From Dokdonella_A sp963775445 (GTDB taxonomy: Bacteria; Pseudomonadota; Gammaproteobacteria; Xanthomonadales; Rhodanobacteraceae), in assembly GCA_963775445.1 (NCBI GenBank), contig CAVZIT010000004.1, positions 1,302,001 through 1,366,000 on the forward strand: DNA of 64,000 nucleotides, written 5' to 3'. The notes beneath the pieces were generated by a model. That model saw nothing but the letters and a program-made list of their open reading frames with translations. It was not told the origin of the DNA and did not search any database. Positions 27,242 through 36,861 of this stretch are shown one piece after another (the stretch's first letter is position 1; every line of letters starts with the position of its first letter). The translations under genes were made by a program, and so were the position numbers.

Positions 27242-28591
27242 ATGAACGAACGCAAGTATTTCGGAACCGATGGCATTCGCGGCGCGGTGGGCGAGTGGCC
27301 GGTAACGGCCGAATTCATGCTCAAGCTCGGGCGTGCCGCAGGCGCCGTGCTGGCGGGGCGCAACGGTCGCGCAACTGTGCTGATCGGCAAGGACACGCGC
27401 GTGTCCGGATACATGTTCGAGTCGGCACTCGAAGCGGGACTTGTTGCGGCCGGCGCCGACGTGCGTCTGCTCGGACCCATGCCGACCCCCGCCGTGGCGT
27501 ATCTCACCCGATCGCTGCGCGCAAGCGCAGGCATCGTCATCAGCGCTTCGCACAACGCGCACCAGGACAACGGCATCAAGTTTTTCTCGTCCGCCGGTGA
27601 GAAATTGGCCGACGCGATGGAGCTGGCGATCGAACGCGAGATCGAAGCGCCGTTCGTCACCGTGGCTTCCGAAGACATCGGCAAGGCGATTCGCATCGAG
27701 GATGCCGCGACTCGCTACGCGGAGTTCTGCAAATCGACGGTGCCGGAGGAATTCAGCCTGCGCGGCTTGCGCATCGTCCTCGACTGCGCCCATGGCGCGA
27801 CCTACCAGATCGCGCCACGCGTTTTCGCCGAACTGGGTGCGAATGTAAGTGCGATAGGCATCGCCCCGGATGGCGTCAACATCAATCGCGACTGCGGTTC
27901 GACCCGCCCCGAGGCGCTCTCGCAAGCCGTTCTCGCTGCGGGCGCGGATCTGGGTATTGCATTCGATGGCGACGGCGATCGCGTTCAGATGGTCGATCGT
28001 GCGGGCAACGCGGTGGATGGCGATCAGTTGCTGTATCTGCTGGCACTCGACTGGCACGAAAGCGGTCGCCTGCGTGGGCCGGTCGTCGGCACGCTGATGA
28101 CCAACTTCGGCCTCGAGCGGGCGCTTGGCGCAGCCCGGCTGCCTTTCCTGCGTGCGAAGGTGGGTGACCGCCATGTGGTGGCAATGCTCAAGCAGCATGG
28201 CGGCATACTCGGCGGGGAGACATCCGGCCACATTCTGTGTCTGGACAGCGCCAGCAGTGGTGACGGAATCATCAGTGCCTTGCAGGTGCTGGAAGTGCTC
28301 GTCCGTCGTGGTCAGCCTCTCAACGAAGCGGTGGGCGACATGCACAAGGTGCCGCAGACGACACTGAACATCAGGGTATCCGGGGGTGCGGAGTTGATTG
28401 CACAAACCGGCATTCAGCGCACCTTGGCGCGCGTGCAGGACACATTGGCTGGACGCGGCCGGGTGGTGCTGCGTGCGTCCGGAACCGAACCGCTGGTGCG
28501 CGTCACCGTCGAGGCGGACGATGCTGCGTTGGTGACGCGACTCGCCGACGAGCTTGCGGCGGCCGTACGGGCGGTGCCGACGATCGCGTGA
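27242..28591 (+). CDS. glmM: Phosphoglucosamine mutase
   Basis: Makes glucosamine-1-phosphate for UDP-GlcNAc, peptidoglycan and LPS. It has 449 residues. The phosphoserine loop ISASHNAHQDNGIKF has the active Ser at residue 103. The metal loop is FDGDGDR near residue 240, the sugar loop GGETSGH, and the phosphate-binding loop RASGTEPLVRV near the C-terminus. The ATG at 27242 (MNERKYFGTDGIRG) matches the family start; an upstream in-frame extension of 20 residues lies in the repeat and is rejected. Confidence 0.95.
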   Translation: MNERKYFGTDGIRGAVGEWPVTAEFMLKLGRAAGAVLAGRNGRATVLIGKDTRVSGYMFESALEAGLVAAGADVRLLGPMPTPAVAYLTRSLRASAGIVISASHNAHQDNGIKFFSSAGEKLADAMELAIEREIEAPFVTVASEDIGKAIRIEDAATRYAEFCKSTVPEEFSLRGLRIVLDCAHGATYQIAPRVFAELGANVSAIGIAPDGVNINRDCGSTRPEALSQAVLAAGADLGIAFDGDGDRVQMVDRAGNAVDGDQLLYLLALDWHESGRLRGPVVGTLMTNFGLERALGAARLPFLRAKVGDRHVVAMLKQHGGILGGETSGHILCLDSASSGDGIISALQVLEVLVRRGQPLNEAVGDMHKVPQTTLNIRVSGGAELIAQTGIQRTLARVQDTLAGRGRVVLRASGTEPLVRVTVEADDAALVTRLADELAAAVRAVPTIA

Positions 28592-28690
28592 GATCGGCCT
28601 CAGCCGGAACTCTCGCTGGTTGCGACTTTCACCTTCACAATGTGCCGTTGCGCAGCGGCAGCACATCGAAACTGAACTCATCCACATCCA

Positions 28691-30370
28691 TCAGAACCCT
28701 CCGCCGCAAACAGACGGCTCGAACCCGCTGCTGAACAGTCGGTCCGATACGCCGGCGCACTGCGCGAACACCGAGGTGGAGCCGTCGGGATCGGTCGCGG
28801 TCGCCGTAATCACCGGTTCGCCGTCCGGCACCGTGAAATCGAGCGGGCCGAAGTCTGCGTGACCATCGGCGTCGGTGGTGACGTCGGTGGTACCGATGAA
28901 GCTGCGTCCTTCGCCGGCGCCGGAAGGATCGCAAACGATGTTGCCGAAGAACTCGATGCGCAATGTCGTGGACGCGGTCGCGTCCAGAGTGCCGGACACC
29001 GTCGCGGTGCCGGCGTCGATCGACAGCGACGTGATTTGCGGAGGATTCGGTCCGGTGCCGGAATTGACGATACCCACACCGCCGTTCGAATAGATCGAAT
29101 TGCCAAGCGTGGTCCACGCCGTGGGGGAATTGAGGTTGATTCCGTGCCCGCAGTTGAACGCGATCGTGTTGGCCTCGCCCGGCTCGGTGCCACCGACCAG
29201 TGCCGGAATTGCTCCACCCCCGGATATTCCGTCGCTGGAATTGGGGATTGCTTGAGTCCCGCTGGCATCGGTGCCGATCTTGTTGCCCTGTATGACCAGG
29301 TCGGATTCGCTTTGGAAAAACGCGATGCCGACCGTGCCGCCCGAGATCAGATTGCCGGCCAACGGCTCGGGTCCGCCGATCGTGAGGGCGGGTACGGCGA
29401 CGGAGCCGCTGATGCCCACGCCTCCGCCGAGACCGAATGTACCGGTCGCATCGGTCCCAATGTAGTTACCCTGTATGGTGACGTTGGCACTCGTGGATCT
29501 CAGGTCTATGCCGACGTTGGTGGCTAGGATCACGTTGCCGGCTCCCGGCGTCGCACCGCCGATCATGGTATCGGGCGCCGAGCCGATGAGAAAAATGGCG
29601 TCGGTGGAGCGATCGTCGGGTTGCAGCGGGCCGCTGCCCGCGGCATTGACGCCAATGTAGTTGCCCTGGATCAGCGTGCCACCTCCCTGAACGAAGAGCG
29701 TGGACGATCCCAACGCGACGGTTGCGCCGATCACGTTGCGCGATGCCGGTTCGCTACCGCCGATCCGGTTGTTCGAGGACTGTACCCTAATGACGGCGGT
29801 GTTGGTGCCGAGATAGCTCATGCCGGATGCGTCGGTCGCAAGGAAATTGCCTTCGATCGTGTTGTTCGAGCTGTGGAGCGAGAGGTACGTGGCAATAACG
29901 CGGTTGATGACCAGTCCGCGCAAGGTCGAGCCGCCGCCCTGGAGGTCGAACATTTCGTTGTCGAATCCGCTGCCGTCGATCTCGATGAGCAGCACCGCAT
30001 TGTCGCCAATGGCCAGTGAGTTGGGGCTCGCGCCCGGCTGCGTGTAGCCGTCGATCGTCACCGCCTCGGTGACTGCTGGAGGCTGGCTTGTCGGCCGGAT
30101 CGTGTGTACGCCTGCGCCGGGTATCGCGAATGCGATCGTATCGACCGTCGGCAACGATTCGCCACCCGCACATTCGCCGGGGCTGCCTCCCGAGGCGAGA
30201 TTGGTGTTGGCCGAAACAATGGCCTCGCGCAGCGTGCAGACGCCGTCGTCAGCCGTGGTGTCGGCGTTGGAGTTGACCATGATGGTCGCCGCGTTCGCTG
30301 CGGAGGCCGCGAACGACAGCGGGAGACCTAAGACCGATAAAACGAAAAGGCGCGGTTGGAATCGAGCCAT
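28691..30370 (-). CDS. Secreted CSLREA/parallel beta-helix protein
   Basis: An extracellular or surface protein of 559 residues. Signal peptide MARFQPRLFVLSVLGLPLSFAASAANA. A CSLREA-type motif (VCTLREAI) at about residues 42-49 is followed by about 350 residues of right-handed beta-helix repeats rich in NxIGG and QGNYIGxDA(S/T)G. A Gly-rich beta domain (about 440-530) follows, then the tail RLFSSGFEPSVCGGGF, which contains the LFxxGF motif. GGAGAA precedes the ATG at 30370. It diverges from the kinase gene. The ligand or role is unknown; such proteins often bind or process polysaccharides. Confidence 0.85.
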   Translation of the reverse strand: MARFQPRLFVLSVLGLPLSFAASAANAATIMVNSNADTTADDGVCTLREAIVSANTNLASGGSPGECAGGESLPTVDTIAFAIPGAGVHTIRPTSQPPAVTEAVTIDGYTQPGASPNSLAIGDNAVLLIEIDGSGFDNEMFDLQGGGSTLRGLVINRVIATYLSLHSSNNTIEGNFLATDASGMSYLGTNTAVIRVQSSNNRIGGSEPASRNVIGATVALGSSTLFVQGGGTLIQGNYIGVNAAGSGPLQPDDRSTDAIFLIGSAPDTMIGGATPGAGNVILATNVGIDLRSTSANVTIQGNYIGTDATGTFGLGGGVGISGSVAVPALTIGGPEPLAGNLISGGTVGIAFFQSESDLVIQGNKIGTDASGTQAIPNSSDGISGGGAIPALVGGTEPGEANTIAFNCGHGINLNSPTAWTTLGNSIYSNGGVGIVNSGTGPNPPQITSLSIDAGTATVSGTLDATASTTLRIEFFGNIVCDPSGAGEGRSFIGTTDVTTDADGHADFGPLDFTVPDGEPVITATATDPDGSTSVFAQCAGVSDRLFSSGFEPSVCGGGF

Positions 30371-30569
30371 GGGATTCTCCGTGTGGGTGAACTCGGTTAC
30401 TGATCGACTTGCGCGGACTCGCGCCGCCATCGGCACTTGACCCGCAGCAAGAGTGTGAGCCGACCGCTGCCGGTATTCATGACGGTTCCGGGAAGGATTT
30501 CGGAAGGATTTATGCCGCGACGGGCTCCAGATCGCCGTAGAATGGCGCCAGATTGCGGAGGGGACCGCG

Positions 30570-33305
30570 ATGGATGCGGGTCACGAATCGGCGGGGACAC
30601 CCATGGTGTGGAGTTTCGGGTACGCCGAGCTCGACGAGCAGCGCCGCGAATTGCGTGTGGACGGACGCGCCGTTGCGCTTGAGATCAAGCCCTATGAACT
30701 TCTGCGCGTCCTCCTGCATCGCGTCGGCGAAACCCTCTCCAAGGACGAATTGATCGAGGCGGTGTGGCCTGGCCGGGTAGTCACCGAAGGTGTATTGGCC
30801 AAGTGCGTGACCAAGCTGCGCAGCGCATTGCGCGATAACGAGCAAGCGCTGATTCGCACCGTGCATGGTTACGGCTACCGGCTGCTCGGCCCGGCCGTGG
30901 CACGCGAGACCTGCGCGTCGATTGCGCCACAACCGCCTCGCGTTGGTGATGCGTTGGCCTCCCGTCCGCACTGGCATTTCCTGCGTGAGCTGGATGGGGG
31001 CGGTTTCGCAAGCGTGTGGTTGGTCGAACATGCCAAGACGCATGAGCGCCGCGTATTCAAATTCGCCCGCGATGGTGCCGGCCTGCACGCGCTCAAACGC
31101 GAAATCACCTTGTTCCGGCTGCTACGCGACAGCCTTGGCGGACGGGCAGCCGTGGTGCGGATTCTGGACTGGAGCGTCGACGAGCCGCCGTATTTCATCG
31201 AATCCGAATACATCGCCGGTGGCAATCTGATTGAATGGTGCGAAGCACAGCACGGAATCGAGGCGATTCCACAGGAGGTCCGTGTCGAGCTGATCGCGCG
31301 CACAGCCGATGCGCTCGCCGACGCGCACTCACTCGGTGTGCTGCACAAGGACCTGAAGCCGGCCAACGTGTTGATCGTGCCGGCAGAAACCGGTTGTCCA
31401 GATATCCGTCTCGCCGATTTCGGCAGCGGTCGCGCACTCGAACCCGAACGTCTTGCTGCGCTCGGCATCACCCGGCTCGGCATGACGCAGACGCAGGCGC
31501 ACGGCGAATCGACCAGCGGTACGCCGTTTTATCTGGCTCCCGAGTTGATTGCGGGCGGTGTCGCGACTGTGCGCGCGGACATTTACGCGCTTGGCGTGAT
31601 GCTCTATCAATTTCTGGTCGGAGATTTTCGGCGAACACTGGCGCCTGGCTGGGAGCGCGACATAGACAATGAGCTGTTGCGCGAGGATATAGCCGCAGCA
31701 GCGGATCTCGATCCGGGACGACGTCTTGGCGACGTCGCCGAGCTGGCGCGCAGACTGCGCAGTCTGTTGCAGCGGGCGGCGCAGCGGGCGGATGAACATG
31801 CCGCCATGGCTCTGGCTGCGCGCGAGCGCGAACAACTGGGGCGCTGGCGAGTGCGCCGGCGCTGGCTGCTTGCGCTTTGCTCGGTGCTTGCGTTGGCGAG
31901 CGCCGTCGGGACTTCACTGTATTTGCGTGCAGAGCATGAAGCGGCGACGACGCGTGCCGTGAACAGCTTTCTCGATGACGATCTGCTCGCCGCAGCGAAT
32001 CCCTACGAGACACCGAAACCGGACTTGAGAGTGCGCGAAGTGCTCGATCGCGCGCGCGCATCTGTCGGCCGACGCTTTGCCGGCAAGCCGAAGGAAGAAG
32101 CGGCGGTTCGAGCAACGCTCGGACGCAGTTATCTGGGTATTGGCGACCATGCGCAGGCGCGCCGTCAGTTGCAACGTGCGCTGGAGCTGAGTGTCTCCGA
32201 CGGCGGTGTCCGTACTGAGCAAGCGCTGGCATTGCGCCGAACGCTGGTGGACAACGATCTCGAGGACAGTCGCTACGACGACGCGGCGGCTGCCTATCGC
32301 ACTTTGTCCGCCGACATCATTGCGCTGCATGGCGCCGATTCGGCGCAGGCACTGGACATCGACGCGGCACGTGCCCGTCTCGAATTGCGCCGGGGACATG
32401 CTGAAGTTGCTGCCCGGTCGTTGGAGGCACTGTTGCCGCGGCTGACTGAGCGGCTCGGGGCGGATGCTGGTACAACGCTCGATGCTACGTCCGATCTCGG
32501 TCAGGCCTATCGGTTGCTCGCCCGTTTTGACGACGCACGGGCGCGCTTTCAAGCGGTCCACGACGTCTATCTTCGCCAACTCGGTCCGACCCATTGGCAT
32601 ACGCTTCAGAGCATGCAGGATCTCGCGCAACTCGAACGAGCGCGCGGCAATCTGGACGCCGCAGTGCGCATGGAACGCGAAGTGCTGGCCGGGCGCGAGC
32701 GCGCCTTCGGTCGCAAGCATGAGGAAACTCAGAACGCGCTGAACGAACTGGCCAGCATGTTGCAGGATCAGAAAGCTTACGCCGCAGCCGAGCCAATGTT
32801 TCGCGAAGTGCTGGCAGCGCGCGAGGAAGCGCTCGGCGAGCGCCACGAGCGCACGCGCAACAGCATGAACAATCTGGCGCTGATCCTGTCTCTCGAGGGC
32901 AAGCTCGATGAATCCGAAGTGTTGTTTCGGCGCGTGCTCGGTATCGAACGCAAATTGCTCGGTGCGGATGACCTGGATGTCTTGATCCTGCTTCACAATC
33001 TGGCCGGACTGGAACGCCGAAGAATGGACTACGCCGAGGCCGAATCGATGGATCGTGAGGCCGTGGAAGGCGCTGCGCGTACGCTGCCGGCCACTCGACC
33101 TGAAAATGGCCTGTTCATGGCGGGGCTGGCCCAGACGCTGCAGAAGCAACGGCGTTATGCGGAGGCAGCGCAAACCTTCGCGGGAGCACGCGCCAATCTG
33201 GTCGCGGCGTACGGCCCGACGCATGCGCGCGTCAAGCGCCTTGCCGAAATGCAGATTGCACTGTACCGGGAGTGGGGCAAGCCAATGCCGGCCGAGTTGC
33301 GTTGA
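30570..33305 (+). CDS. OmpR-type winged-helix / Ser-Thr kinase / TPR membrane protein
   Basis: A 911-residue multidomain protein. Residues 12-110 are an OmpR/PhoB C-terminal winged helix (SKDELIEAVWPG, RTVHGYGYRL). Residues about 131-400 are a Hanks-type kinase: Gly loop DGGGFASVW, Lys164, HKDLKPAN (Asp261) and DFG (Asp283), all apparently intact; the HRD arginine is lysine. A transmembrane helix lies at about 432-451, then TPR-like repeats fill about 500-900 on the far side. GGAGGGG precedes the ATG. The layout joins a CadC/ToxR-like tethered DNA-binder to a kinase; target genes are unknown. Confidence 0.88.
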   Translation: MDAGHESAGTPMVWSFGYAELDEQRRELRVDGRAVALEIKPYELLRVLLHRVGETLSKDELIEAVWPGRVVTEGVLAKCVTKLRSALRDNEQALIRTVHGYGYRLLGPAVARETCASIAPQPPRVGDALASRPHWHFLRELDGGGFASVWLVEHAKTHERRVFKFARDGAGLHALKREITLFRLLRDSLGGRAAVVRILDWSVDEPPYFIESEYIAGGNLIEWCEAQHGIEAIPQEVRVELIARTADALADAHSLGVLHKDLKPANVLIVPAETGCPDIRLADFGSGRALEPERLAALGITRLGMTQTQAHGESTSGTPFYLAPELIAGGVATVRADIYALGVMLYQFLVGDFRRTLAPGWERDIDNELLREDIAAAADLDPGRRLGDVAELARRLRSLLQRAAQRADEHAAMALAAREREQLGRWRVRRRWLLALCSVLALASAVGTSLYLRAEHEAATTRAVNSFLDDDLLAAANPYETPKPDLRVREVLDRARASVGRRFAGKPKEEAAVRATLGRSYLGIGDHAQARRQLQRALELSVSDGGVRTEQALALRRTLVDNDLEDSRYDDAAAAYRTLSADIIALHGADSAQALDIDAARARLELRRGHAEVAARSLEALLPRLTERLGADAGTTLDATSDLGQAYRLLARFDDARARFQAVHDVYLRQLGPTHWHTLQSMQDLAQLERARGNLDAAVRMEREVLAGRERAFGRKHEETQNALNELASMLQDQKAYAAAEPMFREVLAAREEALGERHERTRNSMNNLALILSLEGKLDESEVLFRRVLGIERKLLGADDLDVLILLHNLAGLERRRMDYAEAESMDREAVEGAARTLPATRPENGLFMAGLAQTLQKQRRYAEAAQTFAGARANLVAAYGPTHARVKRLAEMQIALYREWGKPMPAELR

Positions 33306-33482
33306 TCGGTCGCAACTCGCGCGTTGCGATGCGGCAAGCGGTTGTTCGCCTGTCGGCGCACGGTTATCCTTCGCGCCCCTTCGCGACCAGTCGCGTGCCC
33401 GTTTGTCGTCCGCGAACCATCATGTCTTCGTACTTGCCCGCCATGTCCACCATCGGCCTTGCCAGTTGATGCGGCAGCGATC

Positions 33483-35309
33483 GTGACGCGCAGTGAGGGT
33501 CAGCTCGACGTGACGTATCAGTTGACGGATCGCGCCGGTCGACTATGGACCTGGCCTGCAGCCGTTTTCGGTGCGTTGATTGTCGTGGTGATTTACGCGC
33601 CGGCGCTGTCGAGCTATTTCGTGCTCGATGATTTCGGACTGCTGGCGTATTCGCGCATGCTCGGCGATCCATTGCCGATTTTCGTGCACGATCATTTCCC
33701 GGGCAGCCTGTTTTTCCGGCCGCTGACGATGGCCTTCTGGTGGTTGACGGTTGCGTTGTTCGGCACAGCCAGCGTGCCGCAGTATGTCTGCAATCTCGCA
33801 TTGCATCTGGCTGTCGCCAGTGCGCTCGGTGCGCTTGCATTTGAACTGACCCGCGCAAGGACGGCGGCCGTGTTCGCCGCGCTTCTGTTTGCACTGCATC
33901 CGATCGGGATTGGCACGGCCTTGTGGTTGTCCGATCGTTTCGACCTCCTTGCCACGCTGTTTTCTCTGCTCGCGGTCCTGGCCGCGTCGCGCTACCGGGA
34001 TGGCGGGCGCACGTGGCATCTGATCGCGACCTTGTTGCTGGCGCTGGCCGCATTTCTGTCCAAGGAAACCGGACTCGTGGTGGTCGCTCCGATCGCGATC
34101 CTGTGGCTGTGGCCGCGCGACGGAGACCGAGGCTTGTGGACGCGGCCGCGCATCGCGCTCATCGCACTCGTGTTGCTGGCGATTTCATGGCTTGCCTGGC
34201 GCGGATGGCTCATGCGCGGCCCGGGCTCGACCTTGCTGCTCCGGGATGCGCCATTGGTCGAAATCATCGCGATGGGATTCCTGCGATGGTTGCAGGGATA
34301 CGCGCGACTCCTCGCGTTCTGGCCACGGTTATCGATGGTCGAACGCCTGTCGTACGGCATCGGCGTACTCGTCTTGCTCGGCCTCGCACTCGGCGGGGTG
34401 CGCTTAGCGTGGCGGCGACGTAGCGATCGCACCGCGATTGCCGCGCTTCTTGCCATGGTGGGCCTGCTGCTGGGGCCCGGCGTCGTGCAGGCGCCGGTGA
34501 CCCGGGTGTCCTCGATCGTTCTAGGTACAGTCGACTCGGCATGGCCCGCGGCTTTCGCCGCGCGCTTCTACTATATGTCGCTGTGTGGTTTGACTTTGTT
34601 GCTCACCACCTTGGTTGCGTCAGCCTGGCATCACGCCGTGCGCCCGCCACGAGAAGGAAGTCGAATTCCCGCCATCCTGGCCAGCGTGCTGATCGCGTGG
34701 CCAATGGGTCTGATTGCGCACCAACTTGCGCACCAATTCCAGCGAGGATCCTTGCCCGGCAAGGCGCTGGCCAGCGCTGCCGTCGAGGCCATTTCGCATG
34801 CGCGGTTGCCGCCCAAGGGTTGCCAGGTCTATTTGCTTGGCGTCGAGCCGTCGCTGCGCTGGTTCTTCATTCCGTTTGCTGATGCCATCGTCAAATCGAC
34901 AGCACCCGATTTGGCGCAGGTGCGCGACTGCCTGATTCAGGGCGACGGGACACCCTGGTTCCAACTGGTGGAACGCGGAACGCTGACGCCGGCGGATGTC
35001 TCGCCGATGCTGCCGCTCTACGACCATGGCCAGCGCGTTCCCTGGATGGAGATCGGCGATATCGAGGCGGTATACCTCAATCTGTTTCCGGGTATCGACG
35101 CACAAGCGATGCCGCACGCGATCTTTCTCGCCTGGCGCGATGGCCGTTTCGTCGACGTCAGTACCGCCGTGCAAAGTGGCCAGCGCGCGGTCCACTTTCA
35201 GTGTCTGCGCCCGGAGTTGCAGTGCTCCTGCCCGGGGCAGGCTTGCCCGGGCGGATTGAAGCCGAACGGGTCGGCCGGTATCCTTGCGCGCCCTCGTTCG
35301 CAAGACTGA
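33483..35309 (+). CDS. Polytopic membrane protein, GT-C glycosyltransferase-like
   Basis: About 608 residues with roughly nine to eleven membrane helices, then a C-terminal soluble domain of about 180 residues. The first extracytoplasmic loop has VLDDFGLL and, 25 residues on, FFRPLTMAFWW, the DD...FRPL pattern of GT-C/PMT-type lipid-dependent glycosyltransferases and TPR-linked relatives. The start is uncertain: I favour the GTG at 33,483, since residues from an upstream ATG at 33,324 are Cys/Arg-rich and unlike a protein start. It lies 177 bases after the kinase and 4 bases before tpiA. Confidence 0.65.
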   Translation: MTRSEGQLDVTYQLTDRAGRLWTWPAAVFGALIVVVIYAPALSSYFVLDDFGLLAYSRMLGDPLPIFVHDHFPGSLFFRPLTMAFWWLTVALFGTASVPQYVCNLALHLAVASALGALAFELTRARTAAVFAALLFALHPIGIGTALWLSDRFDLLATLFSLLAVLAASRYRDGGRTWHLIATLLLALAAFLSKETGLVVVAPIAILWLWPRDGDRGLWTRPRIALIALVLLAISWLAWRGWLMRGPGSTLLLRDAPLVEIIAMGFLRWLQGYARLLAFWPRLSMVERLSYGIGVLVLLGLALGGVRLAWRRRSDRTAIAALLAMVGLLLGPGVVQAPVTRVSSIVLGTVDSAWPAAFAARFYYMSLCGLTLLLTTLVASAWHHAVRPPREGSRIPAILASVLIAWPMGLIAHQLAHQFQRGSLPGKALASAAVEAISHARLPPKGCQVYLLGVEPSLRWFFIPFADAIVKSTAPDLAQVRDCLIQGDGTPWFQLVERGTLTPADVSPMLPLYDHGQRVPWMEIGDIEAVYLNLFPGIDAQAMPHAIFLAWRDGRFVDVSTAVQSGQRAVHFQCLRPELQCSCPGQACPGGLKPNGSAGILARPRSQD

Positions 35310-35313
35310 CTCG

Positions 35314-36063
35314 ATGCGTCGCCCGCTCGTTGCCGGAAACTGGAAAATGAATGGCGCGCGCTCACGCGCGAATGAGCTTGTCGCGGCGATCGCCGCGGCG
35401 CGTCCCGAAACGATCGATGTCGCCGTGCTGCCGCCATTTCCGTATCTGGCTGAATTGATTTCGCAATTCGCGAACAGCGCCATCGACTTCGGCGCCCAGG
35501 ATGTCAGCAGCCATGTATCGGGCGCGTACACCGGCGAGGTGGCAGCTTCGATGCTGATCGATATCGGTTGTCGCTACGTTCTGGTCGGGCATTCCGAACG
35601 GCGCGCGTACCACGCCGAGGACGACGAGTGCGTCGCGACGAAGTTCGCTGCAGCCCATGCGGCTGGTCTGGTCCCGATCCTGTGCGTCGGCGAGAGCCTG
35701 GCCGAACGCGAGGCGGACAAGACCGATGCGGTGATCGGTCGGCAGCTGGATGCGGTCATGGCCCTGGTAGGAGCGGATGCGTTCGCCAATGCGGTGCTTG
35801 CGTACGAGCCGATATGGGCGATTGGTACCGGACATACCGCCAAACCCGAGCAGGTGCAAGCCGTGCATGCGTTTTTACGTGGCAAAGTCTGCGACCAGGA
35901 TGGTAGAATTGCCGATTCGCTGCGGATCCTCTATGGCGGAAGCGTCAAGCCCGCCAATGCGGCCGAATTGTTCGGCCAGCCGGACGTTGATGGTGGCCTG
36001 ATCGGCGGTGCGTCGCTGGTCGCGACCGATTTTCTAGCCATCTGCAACGCCGCGCAGCGGTAA
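35314..36063 (+). CDS. tpiA: Triose-phosphate isomerase
   Basis: Interconverts dihydroxyacetone phosphate and glyceraldehyde 3-phosphate. It has 249 residues. The substrate-binding GNWKMNG carries Lys11; GHSERR holds the electrophilic His near residue 94; AYEPIWAIGTG carries the catalytic Glu near 166; GGSVKPANAAEL is the phosphate-binding loop. The ATG at 35,314 is the family start. tpiA-secG is a conserved pair. Confidence 0.97.
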   Translation: MRRPLVAGNWKMNGARSRANELVAAIAAARPETIDVAVLPPFPYLAELISQFANSAIDFGAQDVSSHVSGAYTGEVAASMLIDIGCRYVLVGHSERRAYHAEDDECVATKFAAAHAAGLVPILCVGESLAEREADKTDAVIGRQLDAVMALVGADAFANAVLAYEPIWAIGTGHTAKPEQVQAVHAFLRGKVCDQDGRIADSLRILYGGSVKPANAAELFGQPDVDGGLIGGASLVATDFLAICNAAQR

Positions 36064-36075
36064 CGAGTCGACCCC

Positions 36076-36672
36076 ATGCTAACCATTATCGTAAACGTGT
36101 TTTTCGTGCTCGTTGCTGTCGCGATGATCATTCTGATCCTCATGCAGCGAGGCGCTGGAGCGGACGCGGGTTCCGGCTTCGGCGGCGGCGCTTCGGCGAC
36201 CGTGTTCGGCGCGCGCGGATCGGCCAATTTTCTTTCGCGTAGTACGGCCGTGCTCGCTGGCTTGTTTTTCCTGATCAGCCTCGGCATGGGCATGTACGGC
36301 GGTCGCCCGACGGCGGATACCAATGCCGCAGGTGACCTCGGAATCATGGCCGGCGTCGCGCCGGCCAAGCCGGCCGACAAGGCTGCCGCCAAGCCTGCGC
36401 CTGCAGAGAGTGAGGTGCCGCAGGCGACGGCGCCCGATGCGTCCAAGAAGCCGCCAGCCGACCAGTCCGTGCCTACTGCGACTGTTCCCTCTGCGACGAG
36501 TGCCAGTTCCGCGCCCTCGACCGTGCCGCCTGCCGCTGATTCCGGCAACAATGCCTCGGCGACTGCTGCGGAAAAAGTCTCGGGCGATGCCGCCGCTAAG
36601 AAGGCATCGGCGCCGAAGAAGCAACACACCAAGAAACGCGCCGCCAAGCATGACGGCAACAACGGACATTAG
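36076..36672 (+). CDS. secG: Preprotein translocase subunit SecG
   Basis: Accessory subunit of the SecYEG channel. It has 198 residues against about 110 in E. coli. The first 80 hold two membrane helices (MLTIIVNVFFVLVAVAMIILIL and FLSRSTAVLAGLFFLISLGMGMY, each within about 24 residues) and the conserved QRGAGADAGSGFGGGASATVFG loop between them. A C-terminal extension of about 110 residues is rich in Ala, Pro, Ser and Lys. It lies 12 bases after tpiA and ends 6 bases before tRNA-Leu. Confidence 0.93.
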   Translation: MLTIIVNVFFVLVAVAMIILILMQRGAGADAGSGFGGGASATVFGARGSANFLSRSTAVLAGLFFLISLGMGMYGGRPTADTNAAGDLGIMAGVAPAKPADKAAAKPAPAESEVPQATAPDASKKPPADQSVPTATVPSATSASSAPSTVPPAADSGNNASATAAEKVSGDAAAKKASAPKKQHTKKRAAKHDGNNGH

Positions 36673-36678
36673 AACATC

Positions 36679-36763
36679 GCCCAGGTGGTGGAATTGGTAG
36701 ACACGCTATCTTGAGGGGGTAGTGGCGCAAGCTGTGCGGGTTCGAGTCCCGCCCTGGGCACCA
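36679..36763 (+). tRNA. tRNA-Leu (anticodon GAG)
   Basis: An 85-base tRNA with a class II variable arm. The acceptor stem GCCCAGG/CCTGGGC is perfect and is followed by A-CCA encoded in the DNA. The anticodon loop TTGAGGG sits on the stem CTATC/GGTAG, giving GAG, which reads CUC and CUU. The T loop GGTTCGAGTCC is normal. It starts 6 bases after secG and is probably processed from that transcript. Confidence 0.95.
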
Positions 36764-36861
36764 AGGCGTCGAATTGAATCTGGGCACGGGAAATCGTTGC
36801 TGAGTCGATTGCGAACGCGACAGCCGGATGCGTTCAACGGATGCATCCCGCGGAGGTATCT

